Positions 1-9,541 are shown, counted from the stretch's first letter. The stretch: 64,000 nt of DNA from Aquisphaera insulae (GCF_011064615.1 NZ_JAALJH010000011.1:62001-126000), one strand, 5' to 3'. Made by a program: numbers and translations. The notes: generated by a model not told the origin, from the sequence alone.

Positions 1-320
1 GGCCGCACGCTCATCCCGTTGGTGCCTCGCGACGGATTGGGAGACCAGGAAAGGAAGGCTGTTGCGAGACCTCGCTCCAGCTTCAACCAAAGAACTGTAT
101 CCGCATGCCGTCCTCCGTGCAAGGGATGAAAACCGGGCGGATCGTCCTCATCCCCGTCCTCCCGAGGGCCGATGAGTCTCCGCAATCGGCGGATCAGGGC
201 GCGGTGCGGGCCTTCGAGTCTCCGACATGGTGGACACGCGAGGAGGCCGTCTGTACGATTTGGTTTAACGTTTTTTCAACATTCCGCCACCGCGGAGGCC
301 GGCCCGAGGGAGGCCCTGAG
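1..320. other. Upstream region, no gene supported
   Basis: This stretch precedes the DUF1553-type gene. The reading frame of that gene stays open back to position 105, but the translated extension (about 72 residues) has no signal peptide or recognisable domain, and a better start with a GGGAGG ribosome site lies at 321. I see no tRNA, terminator or convincing promoter here. Confidence 0.5.
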
Positions 321-3320
321 ATGTCCGGATGGCTCGCCCTCGCCGGCATGATCGTCGCCGCGGCCCCGCCGGCCGGGACGGATGAGACGTTCGAGCGTTC
401 GGTCCGGCCCCTCCTGGTCGAGCGCTGCATCCGTTGCCACGGGGCCGAGAAGGCCTCCGGAGGGCTGCGGCTGGACTCACGCGCGGCGATCCTCAGGGGG
501 GGCGACAGCGGGCCGGCCGCCGTCGAGGGGAAGCCCGAGGAGAGCCTGATCGTTCGGGCGGTCGAGCAGAAGGACGAGCTCCGAATGCCGCCGAAGGGGG
601 CCCTCGCGGCCGCCGAGGTCGCGACGATCCGGGGGTGGATCGCCCGGGGCCTGGACTGGCCCAGCACCGGCGGCGAGGCGATGGCCAGGGCCGCAGAGCC
701 CGCGACCTCCGGCGCGACGGCGGCCCGTGATTGGTGGTCGTTCCGGCCCGTCCAGGATCCGCCGCCGCCGGCCGTTAGGGACGCAGCCTGGCCGCGGTCC
801 GAGATCGATCGCTTCCTGCTGGCGAAGCTCGAGAGCCGCGACCTGAGGCCGGCGCCCGCGACGGACCGGCGTACCCTGATCCGGAGGGCGACGTACGACC
901 TCACGGGGTTGCCGCCGACCCCCGAGGAGGTGGACGCGTTCGTCCGCGACGACGCGCCCGACGCCTTCGCGCGGCTCGTCGATCGGCTGCTCGCATCGCC
1001 CGCCTACGGCGAGCGCTGGGGCCGGCACTGGCTCGACCTGGTCCGCTACGCCGACACCGCGGGCGAGAACTCGGATCACCCGACGCCCCACGCATGGCGG
1101 TATCGCAACTGGGTCATCGACGCCTTCAACCGCGACCTGCCCTACGACGAGTTCGTCCGCCTGCAGGTGGCCGGCGACCTGGTTGCCGCCGAGGGCCCGG
1201 CCGAACGGCATGCCGAGGGGGTCGTGGCCACCGGGTTCCTGGCGATCGCCCGCCGCTTCGGCCACGACATCGACCAGGACGTGCACCTGACGCACGAGGA
1301 CGTGATCGACACGATGGGGAAGACCTTCCTCGGCCTGACGATCGCCTGCGCCCGCTGTCACGATCACAAGTATGATCCGATCGGTACGCGCGACTACTAC
1401 GCCCTCTCCGGCATCCTCCAGAGCACCCGGTTCAGCTTCCCCGGCTGCGAGCCGAAGCAGCAGCCGCGGGACCTCGTGCCGATGCAGTCGGCCTCGGATT
1501 GGGACCGGACGATCCGGCCGCATCGCGAGGCGCTCGCCGCGGTCGAGGCGGACATGAAGCGCGTCGCCGATCGGGTCGCGGCCGCGTCCCGGGCGCTCTT
1601 CCCGCCCGGCGTGAGCGAGGCTGACCTCGTGGCCCGGGGCTCGATCCCGGATGGAGGAAGCCAGGCGTTCGGGGACTCGTCGGCCATCAAGATCGATCCG
1701 GTCGAGGTGGAGCCCGGGACGGTCCTCCGCCTGGTCGTCGCGCCAATCGGGAACCACGGGGCCGACTCGACGCGGGTCGAGCTCGAGGTCGCGCAGGCGG
1801 ACGGCCCCGGACGATGGAGCCTCGCCGCGGACGTGCTCGACGACCTGCTCGCCGGCAACCCGCATGCGGACCGTCTCGGGCACGCGGGGGTCTGGTGGTT
1901 CCTCGACGGCCGGCCCGGTCGCGGGCCGCTGCCGGAGCCCGTCCGCGACCTCGACGGCAAGCTCGGCCTCAACGTCTGGCGGGACGGAGAGACGCCGTCG
2001 GTCTTCGTCAACGCCCGCGAGCTGCCGCTGCCGGTCTGGACGACCTTGCCGCCGCGATCCGTCTTCGTCCACCCCGCGCCCGATGGCCCGGTCGCGGTGG
2101 CCTGGGTCAGCCCGATCCGGGGACGCGTGCAGATCCGCGGCCGGATCGCCGACGCTCATCCCGGCGGCCCGGACGGCGTGGCCTGGTCGATCGATCGACT
2201 CGATGGCGACCGCCGCGAGGCCCTTCAATGCCTGGCCGGGCTCGCCAGTCGGCGAACCGAGCTGGCCCGGGCGAAGGCCGACCTGGAAGCCCGGGCGCCG
2301 AAGCCGCAGGTGGCCTATGCCGTGGCCGAGGGGACCGAGACGGACTCGCCGATCCACCTCCGCGGCGATCCCGAGAAGCGCGGGCCGGTCGTCGCCCGGC
2401 GATGGCTGGAGATCCTGGGCGGCCAGGCCGTGACGCCGGGCAAGGGGAGCGGACGCCGCGAGCTGGCCGGCTGGTTGGCCTCGGCGAGCAACCCGCTGGC
2501 GGCGCGGGTCATGGTCAACCGGATCTGGCAGCAGCACTTCGGCCGCGGGATCGTCGGGACGCCCAGCGACTTCGGCACCCGCGGCATGCCGCCCACGCAT
2601 CCGGAGCTGCTCGACTGGCTGGCCTCGCGGTTCATCCGCGACGGCTGGTCCGTCAAGGCGATGCACCGGCGGATCATGCTCTCCTCGGCCTATCGGCAAT
2701 CGAGCCTCGCGAGCCGGCCCGCCCTGGAGCTCGACCCGGAGAATCGGCTCTGGGGCCGCTTCAGCCGCCGCCGGCTCAGCGCCGAGGAGATCCGCGACAG
2801 CCTCCTGGTCGCGGGAGGCTCGCTCGACCTCACGCCCGGCGGGCCGCACCCGTTCCCGCCGGAAAGCTCGTGGTCGTTCACCCAGCACAACCCGTTCAAC
2901 ACCGATTACGACACCGACCGGCGGAGCGTCTACATGGTGTCACTGCGGAACCGTCGGCAGCCGTTCCTCGGCCTCTTCGACGGCGCCGATCCGAACGCGA
3001 CGACCCCGGAGCGGCAGCGGACGACGGTCCCGACCCAGGCCCTCTTCTTCCTCAACGACCCGTTCTTCCACCGGCAGGCCGGCCGGCTCGCCGATCGGGC
3101 GATCGCCGCCGGGCCCGACGACGCGGGCCGGCTCGATGCGCTCTGCCGGATCGCTCTCCAGCGTGTCCCAGGTGATCGGGATCGCGCGACGGCCTCCGCC
3201 TTCCTGGCCCGCTATGCGGCCGAGCTGAAGGACCTCCCGCCGGCCGAGCGGACGAGGGAAGCGTGGTCGGCGCTGGCGCGGGCGGTGCTGGCCTCGAACG
3301 AATTCCTCTACCTGGACTAG
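321..3320 (+). CDS. PSCyt1/DUF1549/DUF1553 planctomycete cytochrome-type protein
   Basis: Large secreted protein of 999 residues. A short hydrophobic N-terminus (about residues 3-17) looks like a signal peptide. It is followed by the PSCyt1 domain with a CxxCH haem-binding motif (CIRCH, about 36-40), then DUF1549 (PSCyt2) with a second CxxCH (CARCH, about 343-347), and DUF1553 in the last third (begins near VMVNRIWQQHFG, about residue 730). The start at 321 was preferred over 105 because a GGGAGG site sits just upstream and the signal-like segment begins there. The family is massively expanded in Planctomycetes and is nearly always next to a DUF1501 gene, as here (4-bp gap), so the two form an operon. 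Proposed roles in the literature concern degradation of complex polymers or extracellular redox; the exact reaction is unknown. Confidence 0.93.
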   Translation: MSGWLALAGMIVAAAPPAGTDETFERSVRPLLVERCIRCHGAEKASGGLRLDSRAAILRGGDSGPAAVEGKPEESLIVRAVEQKDELRMPPKGALAAAEVATIRGWIARGLDWPSTGGEAMARAAEPATSGATAARDWWSFRPVQDPPPPAVRDAAWPRSEIDRFLLAKLESRDLRPAPATDRRTLIRRATYDLTGLPPTPEEVDAFVRDDAPDAFARLVDRLLASPAYGERWGRHWLDLVRYADTAGENSDHPTPHAWRYRNWVIDAFNRDLPYDEFVRLQVAGDLVAAEGPAERHAEGVVATGFLAIARRFGHDIDQDVHLTHEDVIDTMGKTFLGLTIACARCHDHKYDPIGTRDYYALSGILQSTRFSFPGCEPKQQPRDLVPMQSASDWDRTIRPHREALAAVEADMKRVADRVAAASRALFPPGVSEADLVARGSIPDGGSQAFGDSSAIKIDPVEVEPGTVLRLVVAPIGNHGADSTRVELEVAQADGPGRWSLAADVLDDLLAGNPHADRLGHAGVWWFLDGRPGRGPLPEPVRDLDGKLGLNVWRDGETPSVFVNARELPLPVWTTLPPRSVFVHPAPDGPVAVAWVSPIRGRVQIRGRIADAHPGGPDGVAWSIDRLDGDRREALQCLAGLASRRTELARAKADLEARAPKPQVAYAVAEGTETDSPIHLRGDPEKRGPVVARRWLEILGGQAVTPGKGSGRRELAGWLASASNPLAARVMVNRIWQQHFGRGIVGTPSDFGTRGMPPTHPELLDWLASRFIRDGWSVKAMHRRIMLSSAYRQSSLASRPALELDPENRLWGRFSRRRLSAEEIRDSLLVAGGSLDLTPGGPHPFPPESSWSFTQHNPFNTDYDTDRRSVYMVSLRNRRQPFLGLFDGADPNATTPERQRTTVPTQALFFLNDPFFHRQAGRLADRAIAAGPDDAGRLDALCRIALQRVPGDRDRATASAFLARYAAELKDLPPAERTREAWSALARAVLASNEFLYLD

Positions 3321-3324
3321 ACCG

Positions 3325-4731
3325 ATGATGGATCCCTCGCCTCGCACTCATCGACGCGGCTTCGTCCGGTCCGCGGTGGCCGGGACGATCCTGATGCCGG
3401 GCCTGCTCCACGAGCTCCTCGCCGCCGAGGCCGCCGGCGACCCGCTGGCGCCGCGGCCGTCGCACTTCCCGGTGAAGGCGAAGGCGGTGATCTTCCTGTT
3501 CATGAGCGGGGGCGTCTCGCACGTCGATTCGTTCGACCCCAAGCCCCGGCTGGCGGCCGACCACGGCAAGAAGGTCACCTTCGACCACCCGGAGACCCGC
3601 AACCGGGCCGGGTACGAGTCGCTCTACCTGAAGCGGCCCGGCTGGGCCGGCTCGCCGCGGGGCAAGAGCGGGATCGAGGTGACGGACCTGTTTCCTTGCA
3701 TCGGGGAGCAGGTCGACGACATCGCCCTGATCCGGTCGATGCACACGAGCCACTCGAACCACTACAACGCCACGCTCGGCATGCACACCGGCTCGTTCGC
3801 CTTCGCCCGGCCCAGCATCGGCTCGTGGCTGAGCTACGGGCTGGGGACGACGAACCGGAACCTGCCGTCGTTCCTGGTCCTCGCCCCCCAGATGCCCTAC
3901 GCGGGGACCCAGGTCTGGGCCTCCGACTTCCTGCCGGCCGTCCACCAGGGGACGCGCGTGGTCCCCGGCGCGGAGCCGATCGCGGACCTCGCCCGCCGCG
4001 TGCCGACGAGCCGGCGGCAGGAGCTGGAGCTGGACGCGCTGCGAGCCCTCAACGAGGACCACCTCCGCGACCGGGCCGACGACTCGAACCTGTCGGCGCG
4101 GATCCGCTCGTTCGAGACCGCGTTCGGCATGCAGGCCGAGGTCCCCGGGGCGCTCGACCTGGCCGCGGAGTCGGACGCCACGCTCGATCTCTACGGCCTG
4201 AGGCGCGGCCAGACCGACGGCTTCGGCTGGCAGTGCCTGGCGGCTCGCCGCCTGGTGGAGCGGGGCGTCCGGTTCGTCGAGCTGATCCACACGGGCTCGA
4301 GCGGCAACTGGGACTCGCACGGGGACATGGCCGATCACGGCAAGCTCGCCCCGCAGGTGGACCGGCCGATCGCGGGCCTGATCCGGGACCTCAAGGCGCG
4401 GGGGCTGCTCGACTCCACGCTCGTCGTCTGGACCACGGAGTTCGGCCGCACGCCGTTCAACAACACCCCGTACAACCGCGGCCGTGAGCACCACAACTGG
4501 GCCTTCAGCTCCTGGCTGGCCGGCGCCGGCGTGAAGCGGGGGATCGTCCACGGCGCCACCGACGAGCACGGCATCCGCGTGGCCGAGAACCCGGTCCACG
4601 TCCACGACTTCCACGCCACGATCCTCCACCTGATGGGCCTGGATCACACCCGGCTCACCTACCGCCACGGCGGCCGCGATTATCGCCTGACGGACGTGCA
4701 TGGGAACGTCGTGAAGGAGCTGCTCGCGTGA
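3325..4731 (+). CDS. DUF1501 domain-containing protein
   Basis: 468 residues, second gene of the DUF1553-DUF1501 operon, starting 4 bp after its partner. The N-terminus has a twin-arginine-like motif (RRGFV, residues 10-14) followed by a hydrophobic stretch, so export by Tat is likely. The body is a DUF1501 domain, a distant member of the alkaline phosphatase/sulfatase fold: note FMSGGVSHVDSFDPKP near residue 59 and VVWTTEFGRTPF near residue 368, both typical of the family. Full length for the family. The function is not established; genomic pairing with a CxxCH-bearing DUF1553 protein suggests a joint extracytoplasmic role. Confidence 0.93.
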   Translation: MMDPSPRTHRRGFVRSAVAGTILMPGLLHELLAAEAAGDPLAPRPSHFPVKAKAVIFLFMSGGVSHVDSFDPKPRLAADHGKKVTFDHPETRNRAGYESLYLKRPGWAGSPRGKSGIEVTDLFPCIGEQVDDIALIRSMHTSHSNHYNATLGMHTGSFAFARPSIGSWLSYGLGTTNRNLPSFLVLAPQMPYAGTQVWASDFLPAVHQGTRVVPGAEPIADLARRVPTSRRQELELDALRALNEDHLRDRADDSNLSARIRSFETAFGMQAEVPGALDLAAESDATLDLYGLRRGQTDGFGWQCLAARRLVERGVRFVELIHTGSSGNWDSHGDMADHGKLAPQVDRPIAGLIRDLKARGLLDSTLVVWTTEFGRTPFNNTPYNRGREHHNWAFSSWLAGAGVKRGIVHGATDEHGIRVAENPVHVHDFHATILHLMGLDHTRLTYRHGGRDYRLTDVHGNVVKELLA

Positions 4732-4805
4732 CCGGGCGATGTATTCGCTCGTTGCGGCCGTTGCGGTTCCAGTTAGAATGGAGGAGTCAAGCCGGGGAGG
4801 ATCGC

Positions 4806-5264
4806 ATGTCATCGGTTCCTGAAACGACGACGCTCACGGCGGAGGAGATCCGGATCGCCAGAGAGTCCCTGAGCCGGCTCGACGGGATGCTCGAGGCCGG
4901 GCCGGGCGAGCTCAGGGTGTGCGATTCGGGCGTCCGGGGCGCAGGCGTGGAAGCTCCACTTCCGGCAAGGGCGGCCCGTGCGCTCCGAGAAATCCTGGCG
5001 GAGATGGCCCAGGGGCGGCCCGTCACGATGGTGCCGGTGCAGGAGGAAGTGACCACCCAGCAGGCGGCCACGCTGCTGAACGTTTCTCGGCCGTATGTCA
5101 TCGGCCTGCTCGAGGCGGGGCAGATTCCCTATCGGCTGGTCGGCCAGCATCGGCACGTGCGGCTCGACGACCTGCTGGAGTATCGCCGCAAAGACGACGA
5201 GGCCCGCCGCCGCATCGCCGATGAGCTCGCGGCGGACGCCCAGGAGCTGGGCATGGGATACTGA
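4806..5264 (+). CDS. Excisionase-family HTH antitoxin of a PIN toxin pair
   Basis: 152 residues. The C-terminal half (about 82-125) is an HTH_17/excisionase-type DNA-binding domain: TTQQAATLLNVSRPYVIGLL followed by a short wing region and RLDDLLEYRRK. The N-terminal half is an acidic region of unknown fold, probably the toxin-contacting part. The start at 4806 was chosen over a GTG at 4728 (which would overlap the DUF1501 gene) because GGGAGG precedes it at the right distance. Its stop overlaps the start of the PIN gene (TGATG), showing translational coupling. Pairs of HTH_17 and PIN_3 proteins are known type II toxin-antitoxin modules. The HTH protein probably autorepresses the operon. Confidence 0.85.
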   Translation: MSSVPETTTLTAEEIRIARESLSRLDGMLEAGPGELRVCDSGVRGAGVEAPLPARAARALREILAEMAQGRPVTMVPVQEEVTTQQAATLLNVSRPYVIGLLEAGQIPYRLVGQHRHVRLDDLLEYRRKDDEARRRIADELAADAQELGMGY

Positions 5265-5728
5265 TGGTGATCGAGCCCGTCCCGACGGCCGTCATCGACG
5301 CCTGCGTCCTGTATTCCGCGCCGGTCCGCGACCTCATCGTGAGACTTGCACAGGCCGGGACGATCCACGCTCGCTGGACCGCGGAGATCCACGACGACCT
5401 GACACTCCCCGATCCGAACGATCGGCACGTGCTGGCCGCGGCCATCCGCGCCGGCGCCTCGAGGATCCTCACCTTCAACCTCGCGGACTTCCCATCCGGG
5501 GTCCTCGATGCATACGGCGTCAAGGCCCTCCATCCCGACCCCTTCCTGGCTCAACTCCTGGATGCAGTCCCCGACGAGTTCCTCGAGGCGATCCGGCTTC
5601 AGAGAGAAGCCCTGAAGAATCCACCGATGACCGAGGAGGAGTTCCTGGCCCGACTGGAGACGGCTGGCCTGCCTCGAACGGTGGCCCGACTTCGGCTCCA
5701 TGGCCAGAAGCCGATCGGGTCATCCTGA
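5264..5728 (+). CDS. PIN-domain (PIN_3) toxin with internal deletion
   Basis: 154 residues, coupled to the HTH antitoxin by a one-base overlap. PIN_3 proteins are Mg-dependent RNases of the VapC type. The four acidic positions can be seen: D12 in VIDACVLYS, E41 in TAEIHDDL, D50/D53 in LPDPNDRHVLAAA, and D75 in FNLADFP. Family members have about 40-45 residues between the EIHDE-like motif and LPDPDDRHV, including a conserved W-I-R-N-L helix and a V-D-A-V-V-type segment. Here EIHDDL runs straight into TLPDPNDRHV, so this middle segment has been removed in frame. The acidic residues are retained but helices that pack the fold are gone, so the protein may be inactive, or act only as a partner of the HTH protein. 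The C-terminal tail (about 100-154) looks normal. Confidence 0.85.
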   Translation: MVIEPVPTAVIDACVLYSAPVRDLIVRLAQAGTIHARWTAEIHDDLTLPDPNDRHVLAAAIRAGASRILTFNLADFPSGVLDAYGVKALHPDPFLAQLLDAVPDEFLEAIRLQREALKNPPMTEEEFLARLETAGLPRTVARLRLHGQKPIGSS

Positions 5729-5817
5729 TCCACCAGCTATGGATGGGAAACCGGAAGAACGAACCGAGGCCCGACGACGGGAGGCCGCAAGCCACAAGCG
5801 AGTCCGATCCACTCGCC

Positions 5818-6921
5818 TCACTGCGCCGCCGACACCGACCCCATCGGGCTGCCCCGGATCGTCATGCCTTCGGGCAAGGGGCGGGCGGCGACGCTGAAGC
5901 CGCGGTCGGTGAGCTCGGCGCGGAGGGCGCGGTAGAGCGGGAAGCTGTCGGGGTACACCCAGAAGGTGACGACGGAGCGGCCCGGGCTGAGCCGGTTGAC
6001 GGCCTGGCCATACGCGGAGATCGGGTTCCGGGTCGCCTCGTAGCTCTCGCCGCGATTCTCGTGGTCCGGGACGACCTCCCAGCCTTTGAGGTCGAACCGG
6101 ATGCTCTGGCGCTCGATCAGCTCGTCGAGTCCCACGCCCGCCCGGCCCAGGACATAGGCCAGGGAGAAGGCGCCGACCGGGCCGACCTGCGACTGGATCA
6201 GGCCCGTCCGATCGGCCATCCGGATCCGGACCTGGGCGTCGGACTTGGCCAGCTCGAGGAGCCGCTCCAGGTTGATGAAGCTGATCCGATTGCGCCTCAG
6301 CTCGAAGTGGAACTCGTCGCCGGCGGCGGGCCGCGACACCGGGCTCTTGGTCAGGATCGACGTCGCCTTGGGACGCGGCAGCGAGCGCAAGGCCGTGACT
6401 TCCTTCTTGATCTTCTCGACGTCCGAGCGGATGAAGCCGCCGCGGGCGGCGACCTGGGTGATCCGGGTAGACGGATCCTTGATCCGGAGCGCGAGCTTCC
6501 GCGCATTCGCCGCGTCGAGCGCCGCCCGATTCACGGCCGACTCGAGCTGGCTCGCCGCGGCTTTCTCGCGGGCCTCGGCCCGGTCGCGGTCGCGGCCGGC
6601 GGCGTCGAGCGCGGCCTCCGCTCGGGCCACGGCGGCGATGTCCAGCTTCGGCGGCTCCGGCGGGGCAGGGGGGGCCGGCGCCGGCGGCATCGGCGGGGCC
6701 TCGGACTTCGCCGGCTCCTCCGCGACGGGCGGCACCACGACCACCTGCGGCGGGGGCTCCGCCGGGTCCGGCGTGGCGGCCTGGACGGGCACGCTCGCCG
6801 CGGGGTGGAAGCGGTCCCGCAGCCGAAGGTAGCCGGTCAGGCCCGCGACGACCGCGAGCAGGCTGGCCACGGTCGCCACGGGGCGGAGGCGGTCGTATCG
6901 CGACGGGACCATCGACGCCAT
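5818..6921 (-). CDS. Membrane-anchored hypothetical with Pro-rich linker and coiled coil
   Basis: 367 residues, family not recognised. One N-terminal membrane segment (about 14-32) is followed by a Pro/Ala/Val-rich linker (about 40-95), an Ala/Glu/Arg-rich coiled-coil segment (about 95-145) and a globular C-terminal half. That half contains FHFELRRNRISFINLERLL and, near the end, VVTFWVYPDSFPLYRALRAE. The same layout and a similar ending are found in the gene directly upstream on this strand (46 bp apart), so the two are paralogues in one operon. The topology implies a short cytoplasmic N-terminus and a large extracytoplasmic domain, as in proteins that span a periplasm-like space. In other planctomycetes comparable proteins sit near ExbB/TolQ-type genes, but none is present here. 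Confidence 0.75.
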   Translation of the reverse strand: MASMVPSRYDRLRPVATVASLLAVVAGLTGYLRLRDRFHPAASVPVQAATPDPAEPPPQVVVVPPVAEEPAKSEAPPMPPAPAPPAPPEPPKLDIAAVARAEAALDAAGRDRDRAEAREKAAASQLESAVNRAALDAANARKLALRIKDPSTRITQVAARGGFIRSDVEKIKKEVTALRSLPRPKATSILTKSPVSRPAAGDEFHFELRRNRISFINLERLLELAKSDAQVRIRMADRTGLIQSQVGPVGAFSLAYVLGRAGVGLDELIERQSIRFDLKGWEVVPDHENRGESYEATRNPISAYGQAVNRLSPGRSVVTFWVYPDSFPLYRALRAELTDRGFSVAARPLPEGMTIRGSPMGSVSAAQ

Positions 6922-6967
6922 CCTCTCCTCTCCCTCCGTCGTCTCATCTCAACCCATCGGGCCGGGA

Positions 6968-9541
6968 TCACCAGGCCTGCGGTTCCATCAGCCTCGGGCC
7001 CTGGTCGCCTGTCACCTGGAGCGACATCGGCCAGCCCAGCCCGGAGAACAGGATCTGCTTCCGGGCCGACCAGAAGGTCTCCGAGCCTCCCCCCTCCACC
7101 AGGAACTTGACGCGAGGCAGCGGGCGGATCGTCGGGTCCGCGGCCGCCCGCTGGTTGGCGACGGCCAGGAGCTGCCGGACCAGCAGGCTGTCCTTCTTCC
7201 GATCCCGGAGCGAGCTCGCCGTGATCCGGTAGCCGCCGGGATGGATCAGGAGCCCGGTCGGCTCACAGGCCACCGTGATCTCGAACGGCACCTCGATCGT
7301 CTTCGACGGCCCGTCCGGGATCCGGCTCTTGATCGGCGGCATGAACTCGGGCGAGCCGTCCCCCTTCGCATCGCCGGGCGAGGAAGCCGGAGAACCCTGT
7401 TGCCCCGAATCCGAGCCGAAGACCAGCCCGCCGATCGACGGCGCCGCCGCGCCGCTCGTCGATGAGGGCGACGACGGCGAGGGGGAGCCGGAGCCCGTCA
7501 GCGAACCGAGCGAGACCCCCAGGCCCGATGGGGCCGAAGTTGGCCCGGCGCTTCCGCCCGGGCCTTTCGCCTTGGCGGACGCGGCGGCCAGTGCCCTGGC
7601 CAGCTCCGCGGCTCCGCCGTTCCCCGCCGCCGGTTGGCCCTGGTTCGCCAACGCCCCGGCCGCCCCGGCCGCGCCGGCCGACCCGCTCGCGGCCGGCGGC
7701 TTCCCGGATCCCGCCTGCCATTCGAGGCCCCCCGGTTCCTCGCCGGCCGCGGACGATCCGGCCGTCGGCGAACCCGCGATGGCCTCGCCGGTCGTCCGGC
7801 CTCGTCCCCGCCCCGCCAGGCTGCCCGCCCCGGTTCCGCCGGTCGGGCCGTCCAGGACCAGCGGCTCCGGCGCCGGGATCGGCGAGGACCCGGAAGGGGG
7901 AGCCACGCCAGGAGCCGCGGTGCCGCCGCTCGCCGCCCCGGACTCGTCCGCGGCCTCGAGGTCGGGCACGACCTTCCACCCCTTGGCGCGGAGATCCTCC
8001 TCGGAGCCGGTTCCGGTCCCGCCACCGAGCCGCGGGTCGATCCGGCCCTTCGAGCTTGACCCCCGTGACGCCGCGGTCCATTCCTTGACGGCGCCGCCGA
8101 GTCCCGGACGGCTGCCGTCCTCGGAGCCCTTGCCCGTGCCCTTCGTGCCGGTGCCGCCTCCCTTGCCGCCTCCGCCCACCTTCGGCCGCGGTCCCGGGAG
8201 CCCGGCGCCGGCGCCGGAGCCGGGGCCAGGACCTTCGCCCAGGCCCAATCCGCCGCCGTCGTTCTCGTTCGCGTCGGTCGGGTTCGATCCGGCTGAGGGC
8301 CGCGAGCCGCGTCCGCCCGGTCTCGGCCAGACGAAAGCCTCCGGCGAGTCATCCTCGGCGGCCCCGGCCTTTCCGCCGCGGCCGGCGATCCCTTCACGTC
8401 CGGCTCCCGCGCCGCCGTCGGGCCAGTTCAGGCCGCCGTCCTCCCCCGCGCTTGCGGAGCGTCCCCCCGCATCGGCCTGGGCCAGGCCGTTGCCGGCGGA
8501 GCCCGATCCCTTGCCCGAACCCTTGCGGTCCTTGCCGTCGGGCGCGGAGACGATGGGTTCGTCGAGGGGGATGGTGCCGTCCCAGGTCCGGAGGTCGTCG
8601 AAGTCGGGGACGTCGACCTTGAGGTCCTGATCGACGAGCTCGTAGCCGAAGGCCATCCCGAGCGGCTCGAGCCGGGCCCGGATCTCGTAGTACGGGCGGA
8701 TGCCGTCGGGCCGGACCAGGAAGACGAAGTAGGGGACGACGGGCGCCCCGTCGGGCGAGTCCGAGCCCTGGACGCGGAGCAGCTCCCGGGCGATGGCCAG
8801 GATGACCGGGCTCGACCGGGGGGTGCCCATCGAGGCCAGGTCCAGCATCGAGAAGACCGGGCCGTTGGGCCGCACGGCCACCGTGCCGTTGACGCACTCC
8901 AGGACGATCGGCCGCCGCCAGCTCCCGTTTGGCCCCTTGTACGGGAGCACGGCGTAGGACCCCTTGCCGCTCTGCTTGGCGACCGCCGCCTTGAGCGCGT
9001 CGCGCTCGCGGGCCAGGACGTCGCGCTCGAAGGCCAGGTCGTCGACCTGCTGGTCGATCTTCTTGACCCGGTCGGCGATCGTCGACACCTGCTGGGTGAC
9101 CAGCATCTCCCGCCGCTTCCAGCGGTCCGATTCCGCCAGGGCCCGCGCGCGGGCCTGCTCGGCGGCCTCCGCCTTGCGGTCGGCCTCCTTCGCCGCGGCC
9201 ATCTCCCGGGCGGTTGCGCTCGCCAGCGCCGCGAGCTTCACCTTGGTGGGATCCTCGGGCAAAGGCGCGGGCGCCGGGCTCGGCGGCCGGACCGTGGGCC
9301 GATCCTCGGGCCTTGGCTTCGCCGCGACCGCCGGGGGAGGGCTCGCCGCCGGCGGCGTGACGATCGGGGCGGCCTTCGCGGTCTGGGCCACCCGCTCCGC
9401 CTCGATCCGCGCCCGCTCCCGGGCATTCCTGGCCGCGTCCCGATGGATCATCACCACCAGGTTGAGCGTCCCGGCCAGGCTCGCCAGGAAAAGCGCCACC
9501 AGCGCCCGCTCGGCCCAGACTGATCCTCCCGGCTGCCGCAT
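6968..9541 (-). CDS. Large membrane-anchored protein with Gly/Ser/Pro-rich linker
   Basis: 857 residues, first gene of a two-gene operon. N-terminal membrane anchor (about 12-33), Pro-rich stretch, long coiled coil (about 95-195, rich in Ala/Glu/Arg/Lys), then a conserved domain (about 200-330) with PIVLECVNGTVAVRPNG and VPYFVFLVRPDGIRPYYEIR. The latter resembles the C-terminal motif of the downstream paralogue. Residues about 340-690 are extreme low complexity (Gly, Ser, Ala, Pro; few hydrophobics) and must be a disordered spacer. The last about 150 residues return to a globular composition (IEVPFEITVACEPTGLLIHPGG, DPTIRPLPRVKFLVEGGG). Function unknown; the shape suggests an envelope-spanning scaffold. 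The frame is certain because the opposite frames lack any domain. Confidence 0.78.
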   Translation of the reverse strand: MRQPGGSVWAERALVALFLASLAGTLNLVVMIHRDAARNARERARIEAERVAQTAKAAPIVTPPAASPPPAVAAKPRPEDRPTVRPPSPAPAPLPEDPTKVKLAALASATAREMAAAKEADRKAEAAEQARARALAESDRWKRREMLVTQQVSTIADRVKKIDQQVDDLAFERDVLARERDALKAAVAKQSGKGSYAVLPYKGPNGSWRRPIVLECVNGTVAVRPNGPVFSMLDLASMGTPRSSPVILAIARELLRVQGSDSPDGAPVVPYFVFLVRPDGIRPYYEIRARLEPLGMAFGYELVDQDLKVDVPDFDDLRTWDGTIPLDEPIVSAPDGKDRKGSGKGSGSAGNGLAQADAGGRSASAGEDGGLNWPDGGAGAGREGIAGRGGKAGAAEDDSPEAFVWPRPGGRGSRPSAGSNPTDANENDGGGLGLGEGPGPGSGAGAGLPGPRPKVGGGGKGGGTGTKGTGKGSEDGSRPGLGGAVKEWTAASRGSSSKGRIDPRLGGGTGTGSEEDLRAKGWKVVPDLEAADESGAASGGTAAPGVAPPSGSSPIPAPEPLVLDGPTGGTGAGSLAGRGRGRTTGEAIAGSPTAGSSAAGEEPGGLEWQAGSGKPPAASGSAGAAGAAGALANQGQPAAGNGGAAELARALAAASAKAKGPGGSAGPTSAPSGLGVSLGSLTGSGSPSPSSPSSTSGAAAPSIGGLVFGSDSGQQGSPASSPGDAKGDGSPEFMPPIKSRIPDGPSKTIEVPFEITVACEPTGLLIHPGGYRITASSLRDRKKDSLLVRQLLAVANQRAAADPTIRPLPRVKFLVEGGGSETFWSARKQILFSGLGWPMSLQVTGDQGPRLMEPQAW

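Noticed and set aside
105..320. N-terminal extension of the DUF1553 gene from an ATG at 105
   Set aside because: The signal peptide and ribosome site fit the ATG at 321; the extension has no similarity.
477..2888. Long antisense frame (803 residues) opposite the DUF1553 gene
   Set aside because: Arg/Gly/Pro-rich with no domain; typical antisense shadow of high-GC coding sequence.
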